From contig CAZPHV010000012.1 of assembly GCA_964586455.1 (NCBI GenBank), forward strand, positions 29,898 through 93,897: a stretch of 64,000 nucleotides of DNA, given 5' to 3'. A model generated the notes under the pieces. That model had not been told where the DNA came from. It ran no database searches and saw nothing but the letters and a program-made list of their open reading frames with translations. The DNA comes from Aquimonas sp964586455 (GTDB taxonomy: Bacteria > Pseudomonadota > Gammaproteobacteria > Xanthomonadales > Xanthomonadaceae). Positions 52,238-60,729 of the stretch are shown here, piece by piece (the stretch's first letter is position 1; each line of letters starts with the position of its first letter). Both the position numbers and the translations under genes were made by a program.

Positions 52238-53641
52238 TCACGCGGGCCTCCGTGTCGCCGCCAGCCAGCGCTCGGCCAGCAGCAGAACCAGCAGCAACAG
52301 GATCAGCGCCTCGCGAAGAGGCGTGCCGGCGGGCTGCGGTGGTGTCCCTTCCGCACTCGGCGCGATCAGGTTCGCGTCGATACGCGAAGCCGGCGCGCGC
52401 TCGGGTTCCAGCCAGCCCTGCAGCAGACGCGGAAAGTCCGGCGCCAACAGCTCGGGCAGGCAGCGCGCGTCGAGCGGGCAGTCGAGCAGGCGCAGTTCGG
52501 CGCCGTCGATCCGCGCTGCGCTCAGCGCCGCGTGCTGACCGCGCCAGAGCGCGTGCGCGTGGGCATCGAGAGCAGCGCGCACCGCGGCCTCTGCAGCTGC
52601 GGGCTCGAACTGGGGCGTCTGCGTTTCGCTCGCTTCCAACCCGCTGATCAACGCGCGGCCGCCGTCGCGCAGCCACGCCCGCCACGCCGGCGACAGCGAT
52701 TGCAACGCGAGCGCATAGGGTGGGCTCTGGCCCGCCGTGGCCGCGGATCCGCCCCGGTCTGCGCTCGTATCCGCCACCGAACGCCGGGCTGCCTCAGGCG
52801 CTTCCGAGTCCGCGCCCACCCCGCCATCGTCGCTGCGCGCATCGACCTGCGGGTTGGCGTCGCTCGTGGGCTGCTTCGCGAGCACATCGCCCGCGCGCAG
52901 CTCGATCGTCTGCATCGAAGCCATCAACCACAGCACATCGACGCCTTCTGTCGGCGGCGCCTCGCCCGCATCGACAAAGCTCAGCGGCGGCATGTCACCC
53001 GTGCCCTCAAAGTAGGTGCGCAGCGCCGCAAGCGCCCGGAGCTGACCGTCGTCAATCTCATCCATCGTCTGCACCGCGACGCGCAGCACTTGCGGCTCGC
53101 GAGGTGCTGTCGGCAGCTCCACCGGCAGCACTGTCCACTCGATCGCGCGCCCAAGCTGCAGCGCCACACCGTCCCAGCCCTCAAGCTCGCGCGGTACGCG
53201 CAGCTCGATCGCCTGTTCCAGCGGACGTTCGAAGGCCAGCTGACGCAGCAGGCTGAAGGGCTGCTCCGCGGCGGGCGCAGGCATGACGTCGACCCGCGGA
53301 AACCCCGGCGCCAGCCAGCGCAGCTCGGCGTCCTCGCTCACCGCGCCGACCTGCGCGGGATCCAGCCCCGGCCACAGCAGCACCCAGGGCGCGCCCGCGC
53401 GGCCGTGCAGCAGCGGTTGCGCCAGCACGAAGGCCAGCACCGCCAGCAGCAGCAGGCGCAGCAGCATAAGCACGAGATCGCGCAGACGCAGGCGCTGCTT
53501 CGGCCGCGCCTGCGGGTCGATGAAGGCGAGTGCCGCAAACAGCCGCGGCGGCGGCGTCTGGCGGCGGCGCTGCAGATGGATCAGCAGCGGCAGGGCCAGT
53601 GCGAACAGCGCGAACAGAGCCGAGGGCAGCAGCAGGCTCAT
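52238..53641 (-). CDS. BatA-like N-terminal membrane-anchored protein
   Basis: 467 residues. The N-terminal double-anchor matches the aerotolerance regulator N-terminal domain: LLLPSALFALFALALPLLIH, RRRQTPPPRLFAALAFI and a second helix LVLMLLRLLLLAVLAFVLAQP with LLHGRAG. A last TM helix is at about 445-460 (LREALILLLLVLLLAERWLA). The region between is periplasmic without an obvious MIDAS motif. It contains a short palindromic-repeat copy (52715-52738), giving AGQSPPY at about 302-308. Overlaps the DUF58 gene by four bases. Confidence 0.85.
   Translation of the reverse strand: MSLLLPSALFALFALALPLLIHLQRRRQTPPPRLFAALAFIDPQARPKQRLRLRDLVLMLLRLLLLAVLAFVLAQPLLHGRAGAPWVLLWPGLDPAQVGAVSEDAELRWLAPGFPRVDVMPAPAAEQPFSLLRQLAFERPLEQAIELRVPRELEGWDGVALQLGRAIEWTVLPVELPTAPREPQVLRVAVQTMDEIDDGQLRALAALRTYFEGTGDMPPLSFVDAGEAPPTEGVDVLWLMASMQTIELRAGDVLAKQPTSDANPQVDARSDDGGVGADSEAPEAARRSVADTSADRGGSAATAGQSPPYALALQSLSPAWRAWLRDGGRALISGLEASETQTPQFEPAAAEAAVRAALDAHAHALWRGQHAALSAARIDGAELRLLDCPLDARCLPELLAPDFPRLLQGWLEPERAPASRIDANLIAPSAEGTPPQPAGTPLREALILLLLVLLLAERWLAATRRPA
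52715..52738. repeat. Intragenic copy of the GGTGGGCC palindrome
   Basis: CATAGGGTGGGCTCTGGCCC followed by GCCG on the plus strand, a slightly decayed copy of the family that is intergenic elsewhere. Read on the minus strand in frame it encodes GQSPPY in the BatA-like protein. Confidence 0.75.
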
Positions 53642-54555
53642 GCCGTGCCACCGCTGTCGATGCGCCCACCGCGGCCGAACAACGCACGCAGCGCAAGGTC
53701 TTCCGGGCGGTCCAGCCAGTGCTCGACGCAGGCCACGCCGCGTTGCTGCAGGTTCGCGATGAACTCGGCGCGGGCTGCACCGAAGCGCTGCAGAAAGCCC
53801 GCGCGCACCGCCTCGCCATCGACCTCGCGCGCCGCGCTCGATTCGGGATCGACCAGATGCAGGGCGCCCTGCAGCGGGAAGTCGCGCTCCTCGGCAGTGA
53901 GGACGCGGAGGAAGGCCACGCTGCGCTGTGCGGCGGCGAGGCGTACAGCGAACTCGGTCGCCGCGCTGTCAAAGCCATCGCTCAGCACCAGAACCAATGC
54001 GCCCGGCGGCATGCGTGCGGCGAAGGCATCGAGGGCGCGGGCGTCCGGCCAGGCCTGGGTGGGCGCGAGGCCCGCGAGTGCGGACAGCAGTCGATCGCGC
54101 TGGCCGCGTCCGCCGTTCGCGGCCGCCCACAGCGGTGCGCGCGCCTCGAAAGCCAGCAGGCCGAACAGCTCGTCCTCGCGCAGGGCCAGATCGAGCACAC
54201 AGGCGGCCAGCCGACGCGCAGCGTGCAGGCGCGTCCAGCCGGGGTTCGCGAGATCGTCCTGCGCCATCGATGGGCTGCAGTCGAGCACCAGATACACGCT
54301 GAGCGGCGCATCACGCTCGGACTCGCGCACAAATAGGCGATCGCTGCGGGCGAACAGTTTCCAGTCGACCTGACGCGGCGCATCGCCGGCGACATAGCCG
54401 CGGTACTGGGCGAATTCGAGGCCCTGTCCGCGCGAGCGGCTTTGTTGACGACCCAAGGGCCCGATCGGCGCCTGCAGCGGCGTGCGCAGGCGCAGATCGC
54501 GCAGCCGCGCGCGCAGTTCGGCGGGCAGGTCGAGGCCGGTGCCCGTGAGGTTCAT
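53638..54555 (-). CDS. DUF58 / vWA-domain protein
   Basis: 305 residues. The N-terminal part has the DUF58 signature region, SRSRGQGLEFAQYRGYVAGDAPRQVDWKLFARSDRLFVRE. A vWA-like domain follows with the MIDAS motif DCSPS (VYLVLDCSPSMAQ). Start 54555 (MNLTGTGLDL) was chosen over the open frame to 54663, because the extra codons come from a palindromic repeat (GQGPPY). DUF58 proteins are encoded with MoxR ATPases and BatA-type proteins and are probable MoxR targets or adaptors. Confidence 0.9.
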   Translation of the reverse strand: MNLTGTGLDLPAELRARLRDLRLRTPLQAPIGPLGRQQSRSRGQGLEFAQYRGYVAGDAPRQVDWKLFARSDRLFVRESERDAPLSVYLVLDCSPSMAQDDLANPGWTRLHAARRLAACVLDLALREDELFGLLAFEARAPLWAAANGGRGQRDRLLSALAGLAPTQAWPDARALDAFAARMPPGALVLVLSDGFDSAATEFAVRLAAAQRSVAFLRVLTAEERDFPLQGALHLVDPESSAAREVDGEAVRAGFLQRFGAARAEFIANLQQRGVACVEHWLDRPEDLALRALFGRGGRIDSGGTA

Positions 54556-54965
54556 GTGCACGAGATCTCGAACGGGCGCATAGGGTGGGCCCTGGCCCAC
54601 CGGAGCATGACGCTCACCCCGGTGTCGATGGCCTGCTTCCGGCAGGGACAAGGCTCCCACCACACAAGACCGAGGCGAGCATGAAGCTCATGGTGGGCCA
54701 GGGCCCACCCTATGAAACTTCGCGAGGGCGGAATCCGCGCGCGGCACACGCTGGCGCGAAAGACGCCGACGCCCCGATTGGCGCCACCCTCGACCCGAAT
54801 AGGGTGGGCCCTGGCCCACCGGAGCTTGACCCTGGCCTCGGTGTCGGTTGTTGGCGCCGCAAAGGACGAACGAGCCTTCGGAGCAGCATGACCGAGGCAG
54901 GCGTGAGGCTCATGGTGGGCCAGGGCCCACCCTATGGCGCGCGGGTACACGGCGGGCGCTCGCGC
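54556..54965. repeat. 410-base repeat island splitting the MoxR operon: two inverted-pair (BIME-like) elements
   Basis: Two elements of ~137 bp, 54579-54714 and 54799-54936. Each begins AGGGTGGGCCCTGGCCCACC and ends with its inverse, with ~45-bp matching arms (CCGGAGC...TGA...CCTCGGTG). Each terminal palindrome (GGTGGGCC-AG-GGCCCACC) can fold on its own. No gene is present. The island separates moxR from DUF58, which are usually adjacent and co-transcribed. Confidence 0.85.
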
Positions 54966-55958
54966 CTACACCGCCACCGCATCGAGCACGCCCTCGACCA
55001 CCCAATCGGTGCTGCGGCCTTCGGCTTCCGCCGCGAACGACAGCAGTAGGCGATGACGCAGCACCGGCTTGGCGAGCGCGCGGATGTCCTCGCGGGTGAC
55101 GGCAAGGCGCCCCTGCAGCAGCGCGCGCGCTTTCGCGGCCAGCACCAGCGACTGCCCGGCGCGAGGGCCGGCGCCGAAGCGCAGGGCCTGGTTGACGCGC
55201 TCGGGCGCATCGGCACCGGGGCGCGTCGCGCGCACGACACGCGCGATCCAGCGGGTCAGCTCGGGCTCGATGTGCACCTCGCGGGTGAGCGCCTGCAGCT
55301 CGATCAGTTCGTTCGCCTCCATCACCGCCGGCGGCGTCTCGCCGTTGCGGCCGGTGGTGAGATCGAGAATCGCGATCTCCTCGTCCAGGCTCGGGTAGTC
55401 GACGCGGATGTAGAGCAGAAAGCGGTCGAGCTGCGCTTCCGGCAGCGGATAGGTGCCGGCCTGCTCCAGAGGGTTCTGCGTGGCCAGCACGAAGAAGGGC
55501 TTGGGCAACTCAAAGGTCTGCCCGGCGGTGCTGACGGTGCGCTCCTGCATCGCTTCCAGCAGGGCCGCCTGGGTCTTGGGCGGCGTGCGGTTCAGCTCAT
55601 CCGCCAGCAGCAGATGGGTGAACACTGGCCCGGGCTGGAACTTGAACACGCGCTTGCCGGTGCCGTGGTCTTCTTCCAGCACCTCGGTGCCGAGGATGTC
55701 GCTGGGCATCAGGTCCGGTGTGAACTGGATGCGATGGAAGTCGAGCTTGAGCGCTTGGCCCAGGCTGCGGATCAGCAGGGTCTTGCCGAGCCCCGGCACG
55801 CCTTCGAGCAGGCAGTGGCCACCGGCCAGCAGGGCGATCAGCAGTTGCTCGACCACCTCGGCCTGGCCGATCACCGAGCGCGCGATGGTGGTCTTCAGCG
55901 CATCGAGGCGTTCGAGGCGTGCGGCGAGGCTGGCTTCATCGAGGGCAATGGCGTTCAT
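54966..55958 (-). CDS. MoxR-family AAA+ ATPase
   Basis: 330-residue cytoplasmic ATPase. Walker A GVPGLGKT (53-60), Walker B LLADELNR (about 112-119), sensor-1-like VLATQNPLEQAGTYPLPEAQLDRF, and the C-terminal lid with ARPGADAPERVNQALRFGAGPR. MoxR ATPases act as chaperones that insert metal cofactors or mature protein complexes, usually acting on neighbouring vWA/DUF58 proteins. It starts three bases after the DUF4159 stop codon; downstream it is parted from DUF58 by 410 bases of repeats. TAG stop. Confidence 0.95.
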   Translation of the reverse strand: MNAIALDEASLAARLERLDALKTTIARSVIGQAEVVEQLLIALLAGGHCLLEGVPGLGKTLLIRSLGQALKLDFHRIQFTPDLMPSDILGTEVLEEDHGTGKRVFKFQPGPVFTHLLLADELNRTPPKTQAALLEAMQERTVSTAGQTFELPKPFFVLATQNPLEQAGTYPLPEAQLDRFLLYIRVDYPSLDEEIAILDLTTGRNGETPPAVMEANELIELQALTREVHIEPELTRWIARVVRATRPGADAPERVNQALRFGAGPRAGQSLVLAAKARALLQGRLAVTREDIRALAKPVLRHRLLLSFAAEAEGRSTDWVVEGVLDAVAV

Positions 55959-55961
55959 GGC

Positions 55962-56666
55962 TCATCCGTTGAGTGCGTACATCACGATGTTGACGCCGAA
56001 GCGGGTGTTGTCTTCCGCGAGCCAGCGCTTGTTGCGCCAGTCATAGTCCCACTCGCAGCCGTAGTCCTTGTTGCTGTAGAGCACGCCGAGCCGGCCCTCG
56101 TGCTCGATGCCCTTGAGATAGTCGTGCACCAGATCATCGCCCCAGCCGTTCAACTCGAAACTTGTGGTCGGCGGGCCGTCGAATTTGAAGAAGCTGGAGT
56201 AGATCGGATGCGTGTTCGGCAGCTTGGCCAGCGCGCGCGGACCGAAGATCGAAGCCATCTCGGCCTCGAAGCTGCGCGCGAACAGGCCGTCGATGTCGTG
56301 ATTGCAGTCATCCACGAACACGAAGCCGCCGCGCCGTACATAGGCCTCGAAGTTGCGCCGCTCGTCGGGGTCGAACTCGACCAGCTTGTGGCCCGAGAGA
56401 TAGCAGAACGGCGCTTCAAGCATGCGCGGATCGGCCAGCGGGATGACCCGCTCGACCGGGTCGACGCGTAGGCCGGTGTAGTCGATCAGCGAAGTGATCA
56501 GATTGGATGGCATGCGCTGGTCCACATCCCAGTTGCCCGAGGCATACATCAGCCGGGTGAACCAGAAGTCGTACTCGCCTTCGATCGGCTGGAACGCGCG
56601 CGCGCGGCTCGCCGCGAGGGCGGCGAGGGTGGCGGTGCTGAGCTTGAGGAAGTGGCGGCGGAGCAT
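55962..56666 (-). CDS. DUF4159 protein with Tat signal
   Basis: 234 residues. MLRRHFLKLSTATLAALAASRARA is a twin-arginine signal (RRHFLK). The body matches DUF4159: FWFTRLMYASGNWDVDQ, SLIDYTGL, CYLSGHKLVEFDPDERRNFEAYVRRGGFVFVDDCNHDIDG and FGVNIVMYALNG. DUF4159 is a ThuA/amidotransferase-like fold. It leads the MoxR operon. No Shine-Dalgarno is visible: the eight bases before the ATG run into a heptad repeat (56674 on), so the repeat may have replaced the original leader. Confidence 0.88.
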   Translation of the reverse strand: MLRRHFLKLSTATLAALAASRARAFQPIEGEYDFWFTRLMYASGNWDVDQRMPSNLITSLIDYTGLRVDPVERVIPLADPRMLEAPFCYLSGHKLVEFDPDERRNFEAYVRRGGFVFVDDCNHDIDGLFARSFEAEMASIFGPRALAKLPNTHPIYSSFFKFDGPPTTSFELNGWGDDLVHDYLKGIEHEGRLGVLYSNKDYGCEWDYDWRNKRWLAEDNTRFGVNIVMYALNG

Positions 56667-56673
56667 TTGGTTG

Positions 56674-56728
56674 GAGCCGGGATTCGGGATTCGGGAGCCG
56701 GGATTCGGGATTCGGGATTCGAGATTCG
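56674..56728 (+). repeat. Longest heptad array, (GGGATTC)n
   Basis: At least five GGGATTC-type units and six GGG runs on the plus strand, with two GGAGCC interruptions. Here the G-rich strand is opposite the downstream gene's mRNA, so the DUF4159 leader is C-rich instead. A folded G-quadruplex would form on the template strand for that gene. Confidence 0.85.
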
Positions 56729-56770
56729 TAAGAGCGGGGTTGCGGTGGTGCGTAGGGTGCGGCAATTCCT

Positions 56771-56874
56771 TTAGCCCCTCTCCCACTGGAGCGGTTCGGG
56801 GGCGATTATCGGCTGCCGGTGGCAGCCGATGCCCCCGAGAGCCCGAGCGAAGCGAAGGCGGGTTGGGGAGAGGG
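56771..56874. repeat. CCCCTCTCCC...GGGGAGAGGG element
   Basis: Ends AGCCCCTCTCCC and GTTGGGGAGAGGGCC form an imperfect inverted repeat around a centre with a perfect 10-bp hairpin (ATCGGCTGCC with GGCAGCCGAT, loop GGT; 56807-56829). A shortened copy lies in frame within the DUF4175-like gene (50169-50204). Confidence 0.7.
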
Positions 56875-57240
56875 CCGGGCGGAGCGCGTGCCACGAACTT
56901 CGCCGAGCGCCAACTGTTGTCGCTTTCAACGGCCTCTCACCTCGAAGAGCGGATAGGAAAGAGAGATCTCGAATGCCCCAGCGTTGCTAGATCCGCGTTG
57001 CATTCAGCATCGCTTCCAGCTGCTCCTCCCCACATCAACCTCCATGTACCAGCCCGCTCTCCACGAAGCGCGCCACGCTCTTGCGGGCAGGAGCCCGCGC
57101 TCTTTCATGGGGCCCCTGGGGAGCGGCGGGAGGCGGTCGATCAGCCCGCAGGGTTGGCCGCAAGGATGCGGCCAAGGTTTTCGACAGGCCAGGGATGGCC
57201 TGTCCGAAAACTCCGACCGACTCACGCGAACCCTCTGCGC

Positions 57241-57508
57241 AGGGATGCACAGAGGGCGCGGACGAGGGGTGGCCTTTCTTTGGCCGACCTTTCTTGACTC
57301 CGGGCATCCTGCCCTCCGCCCCTTCGGGGCCGCCTTCGGCGTTCGCGCCGCTCCTGCGGCGCAGTGGCCACTCAAAGAAAGGTAGGTCGGGCAGCCCGAA
57401 GGGCTGACCGAAAGCTCTTGCTCTTCGCTTCGAACGACGAAGCGACGAAACGACAAAGCGAGACCGAGGCGAGTGTCGAGCTCATGGTGGGCCAGGGCCC
57501 ACCCTATG
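57241..57508 (+). repeat. Composite dispersed repeat, copy 1
   Basis: Starts AGGGATGCACAGAGGGCGCG, passes through GGGTGGCCTTTCTTTGGC, GGCAGCCCGAAGGGCTGACC and GACCGAGGCGAG, and ends in the GGTGGGCC palindrome. An inverted copy lies at 63810-64000. This copy has extra sequence in the middle (about 57285-57360). Confidence 0.8.
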
Positions 57509-57538
57509 GGCTTGGAGCAACTAGGCGAGTGTGTAGCC

Positions 57539-57564
57539 CATGGTGGGCCAGGGCCCACCCTATG
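57539..57564. repeat. GGTGGGCC palindrome
   Basis: CATGGTGGGCCAGGGCCCAC plus CCTATG, an exact family copy, 17 bases from the pmbA stop codon; it may act as that gene's terminator. Confidence 0.8.
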
Positions 57565-57580
57565 ACGCCCGTTGCCGCCC

Positions 57581-58930
57581 TTACACCGCGTCCGAGAGGG
57601 ATGTAAACGTGAAATCCCGCACCTTCAGCGCCGGCACCATCATCGCGATGCCCTGGCCGCCGCCGACGCCTGCGCCGGCGTTGATGCGCACCGGTTTGCC
57701 GAGCTCCTCGATGTTGTTGAGCATGATGATCGGCGACTCGTTGAAGCGGAAGTTCTTGATCGGGTACTTCACCTCTCCGTCTTCGATGTAAAAGGTGCCG
57801 TCGCGGGTCAGGCCGGTCAGCAATACGGTTTGCGGGTCGACCATGCGGATGTACCAGGTGCGGGTCACCAGGATGCCGCGCTTGGTCGACTTGACCATCT
57901 CCTCGGTGCTCTTGTCGCCACCGGTCATGATGATGTTGCCGGGCATCGCGATCGGATCGCGCTCCTGCTGCTGTGCCCAGAACCGCGAATAGTTCAGATG
58001 CTTGACGACCCCGTTCTCGATGATCGGGTGCTTGCCGCGCGGCAGGCCGTCCATGTCCCAGGGCAGCACCGGTACTTCGATGTGGGCGGGGTCGGTGAAG
58101 GCATTGACGCGCTCGTCGAACACCTTCTCGCCGATCCGGTTGCCGCCGCCTTTCTTGGCCAGAAAACTGCGGCCCTCGTCGGCCTGGCGCGCATCAAAAC
58201 CGAACAGCATGAACATCAGCAGGCCGGACACCGCGGCGGGCTCCAGCACCACCGTGTACTTGCCGGGCTCCAGCGCCTTGGCGTCCTTTGAGCCCTTGGC
58301 CTTGCGGATAGCGGTCTGGATGTCGCTTGCGGCATCAAACTTCGAGGCGTCCGCCAGATTGGTCGCCACCCATCCCGAGCCGGTCTCATCAGCGGTGCGC
58401 ACCGTGCAGGTGTAGTCGAGCGCATTGAGTTGCTGGTAGCCGAAGTTGCCGCGGCTGTTGGCGACCGCGATGAAGCCGGTGTTGTCGGCCAGATAGCCCG
58501 CCGCGACCAGGCCTTCGTCCTTGCAGGGCTTGATTGAATCCAGCGCCACCTTGGCGCGGAAGGCGGGGTCGATGTCGGCAGTCGCCTGCACGAAGGTCGG
58601 CGTGGCGGTGTAGGTCTGCTTCTCCACCGCCGGCATGAACTCGGGGTTCTCCGGGGCGAGCTGCGCCAGCTCTTCCGCACGGCGCACGACGCGCTCCAGC
58701 GAGGTGTCGTCGAAGCTGTTGGTGGTGGCCACGCCGCTGCGCTTGCCGAACGCGACCTGCACGGCGAGATTGACCTCGTTGACCACGCCCGAGGTCGAGA
58801 CGGAGTTGCGGGCGAAACGGATATTGCCTTCGCGATTGCCGGTCAGCGTGGCGATGCACTCGTCGGCCTTCGCCAGCGCGATGACCTTGTCGAGGATGGC
58901 CTTGGCTTCGGCTTCAGTGAACATGCTCAT
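57581..58930 (-). CDS. pmbA: TldE/PmbA-family partner subunit of a TldD-type protease
   Basis: 449 residues, the usual TldE/PmbA length. Conserved features: GNIRFARNSVSTSG near the N-terminus, GYLADNTGFIAVANSRG in the middle and LLTGLTRDGTFYIEDGEVKYPIKNFRFNESPIIMLNNIEELG at the end. As expected for the E subunit there is no HExxxH metal motif; it pairs with TldD to form the active chamber. No signal peptide is seen although its TldD partner has a Tat signal. Starts 12 bases after tldD. Family members degrade or mature small peptides. Confidence 0.92.
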   Translation of the reverse strand: MSMFTEAEAKAILDKVIALAKADECIATLTGNREGNIRFARNSVSTSGVVNEVNLAVQVAFGKRSGVATTNSFDDTSLERVVRRAEELAQLAPENPEFMPAVEKQTYTATPTFVQATADIDPAFRAKVALDSIKPCKDEGLVAAGYLADNTGFIAVANSRGNFGYQQLNALDYTCTVRTADETGSGWVATNLADASKFDAASDIQTAIRKAKGSKDAKALEPGKYTVVLEPAAVSGLLMFMLFGFDARQADEGRSFLAKKGGGNRIGEKVFDERVNAFTDPAHIEVPVLPWDMDGLPRGKHPIIENGVVKHLNYSRFWAQQQERDPIAMPGNIIMTGGDKSTEEMVKSTKRGILVTRTWYIRMVDPQTVLLTGLTRDGTFYIEDGEVKYPIKNFRFNESPIIMLNNIEELGKPVRINAGAGVGGGQGIAMMVPALKVRDFTFTSLSDAV

Positions 58931-58942
58931 GTCGGTCCTTCC

Positions 58943-60577
58943 TTAGCCGAGGTTGCGGGCGGTGTTGATGACGTTGATGCCGCGGAAGCGCGCCGTGCTG
59001 GAGCCATGCGAGACCGCCGAGGACTGCGAGGGCTGGCCCTTGCCGTCGAAGAAGCTGCCGCCCAGACGGTAGTCGCGCTCGTCGCAGATCGCATCGCAGG
59101 CGTTCCAGAACTCCGGCGTGCGGATCTGGTAGGCCACGTCTTCGAGCATCTGGGTGATCTTGCCGTCCTTGATCTCGTAGAACAGCTGGCCGCCGAACTG
59201 CGCGTTGTAGCGCTGCTGGTCGATCGAGAAACTGCCGGCGCCGACGATGTAGATGCCGTTCTCGACGTCCTCGATCATCTTCTCCGGGCTCAGTTCGTCC
59301 TTGCCCGGTGCAAGCGACACATTCGGCATGCGCTGGAACTGCACCGCGTTCCACGAATCGGCATAGCAGCAGCCGTGCGACTCGCTCTCACCGATGATGT
59401 GGACCTGATCGCGGATCGCCTGATAGTTGACCAGGATGCCGTCGGTGACCAGGTCCCAGCGTTTGGTCGGCACGCCTTCATCGTCATAGCCGACCGCACC
59501 CAGGCTGCCGACCTGGGTCTTGTCGGCGAACAGGGTGACCTTGTCGCTGCCGTACTGGAACTTCGATTCGCGTTTGTCGAGCGTGGCGAAACTGGTGCCG
59601 GCGAAGTTGGCCTCGTAGCCGAGCACGCGGTCGAGCTCCAGCGGATGGCCGACCGATTCGTGGATGGTCAGCCACAGGTGCTGCGGGTCGAGCACGAGGT
59701 CGTACTTGCCCGGCTTGACCGATGGCGCCTTCAGCTTTTCAACCGCATGGCGGGCGGCAGCAGCGGCGTCCTCGATCAGGTTGTAGCTGTTGCGGTAGCC
59801 GATCACGCCGCCCGGCATCTCGATGCGCTCGGAAGCATCGCCATCCAGATACTCGTAGCCCATGCCGACCGGGGTCGACAGGCCGGCGCGGTTGCGGAAC
59901 TTGCCGCTGCTCTTGTCGACCGCGGTGACCTGCAGCGGCACCCACAGGCGGTGCACGTCCTGGTCGATGTAGCTGCCGTCAGTCGAGGCGAAGTACTTCT
60001 GCTCGTTGACCTGGAACAGCGTCGAGTTGACGAAGTTGGCGCCGTTCTTCATGGCTTCGGCGTTGGCGCTCAGCAGCAGCTCGACCTTGTCCTTGATCGG
60101 TACCGCCATCGCGTTCTTCTTGATCGGCGTGGCCCAGCTGACCTCGCCCACGCCCTTGACCGGGGCCAGCCGCACCGGCTCGGTCTGAACCGCGGAATTG
60201 GCCTTGGCGATGGCAACAGCCTCGAGCGCTGCAGCGACGATGGCCTCGGCGGTGAGCGTGCTGGTGGCGGCGAAGCCCCAGGTGCCGTTGGCCAGCACGC
60301 GGATGCCGGCGCCGATCGACTCGGTGCTGGCCACGTTCTGCACCTTGTCCTCGCGGGTGACCACAAACTGATTCAGATAGCGGCCAATGCGGATATCGCA
60401 GTAGCTGGCGCCGGCTTCGGTGGCAGCGCTCAGCGCGCGGTCGGCCAGCGCCTTCTTGATGGCGAGATCGATGCGGCCGTCGACCAGTGCTTCGGCGGCA
60501 ATCAGTCGCCCGGGTCGAGCCAGCAGCAGGCCAGCGGCACCGAGTCCGGTGTAGGTAAGAAAATCGCGTCTGTCCAT
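58943..60577 (-). CDS. tldD: TldD-family metalloprotease with Tat signal peptide
   Basis: 544 residues, longer than E. coli TldD (~480). Start 60577 opens MDRRDFLTYTGLGAAGLLLA, a twin-arginine signal (RRDFL). The protease motif HESVGH (His306, Glu307, His311), with GHPLELDRVLG, is the zinc site of TldD; late conserved regions include SHGCCYADSW, VENGIYIVGAGSFSIDQQRY and EIKDGKITQMLEDVAYQI. TldD/TldE acts on unfolded or small peptides, including modified ones (microcin B17). Periplasmic placement differs from the cytosolic E. coli enzyme. First gene of the envelope cluster. Confidence 0.92.
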   Translation of the reverse strand: MDRRDFLTYTGLGAAGLLLARPGRLIAAEALVDGRIDLAIKKALADRALSAATEAGASYCDIRIGRYLNQFVVTREDKVQNVASTESIGAGIRVLANGTWGFAATSTLTAEAIVAAALEAVAIAKANSAVQTEPVRLAPVKGVGEVSWATPIKKNAMAVPIKDKVELLLSANAEAMKNGANFVNSTLFQVNEQKYFASTDGSYIDQDVHRLWVPLQVTAVDKSSGKFRNRAGLSTPVGMGYEYLDGDASERIEMPGGVIGYRNSYNLIEDAAAAARHAVEKLKAPSVKPGKYDLVLDPQHLWLTIHESVGHPLELDRVLGYEANFAGTSFATLDKRESKFQYGSDKVTLFADKTQVGSLGAVGYDDEGVPTKRWDLVTDGILVNYQAIRDQVHIIGESESHGCCYADSWNAVQFQRMPNVSLAPGKDELSPEKMIEDVENGIYIVGAGSFSIDQQRYNAQFGGQLFYEIKDGKITQMLEDVAYQIRTPEFWNACDAICDERDYRLGGSFFDGKGQPSQSSAVSHGSSTARFRGINVINTARNLG

Positions 60578-60729
60578 GGCGCACTCCGCAGACTGGGTGG
60601 AGGGGGGCAGATCATCGACCCGAACGGCCGAGCTGCTGCGCCGACAGTGCGGCCACGGGTGAAGCCGGGCATGTGCCACAAGGCCGGGGCGCGGTAGCAT
60701 TCGCCTCCAACTCCTGTCACGGCTGCCGA

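Larger units (their letters stand above)
56667..57580. other. 914-base repeat-filled spacer, no gene
   Basis: From left: heptad array (56674-56728), CCCCTCTCCC element (56771-56874), a stretch with no recognisable feature to about 57060, the hairpin at 57177-57211 (GTTTTCG-ACAGGCC paired with GGCCTGT-CGAAAAC, one bulge), the composite element (57241-57508) and a palindrome (57539-57564). Open frames here are repeat artefacts. It separates pmbA from DUF4159, all on the minus strand. Confidence 0.8.

Noticed and set aside
51995..54373. Long plus-strand open frame (792 codons) over the BatA/DUF58 genes
   Set aside because: Antisense to conserved genes; Arg/Gln-rich low-complexity translation with no ribosome-binding site or domain.
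57004..57558. Open frames within the repeat-rich spacer after pmbA
   Set aside because: They run through palindromes and the composite repeat, and the same peptide fragments reappear at other repeat copies; no start signals.
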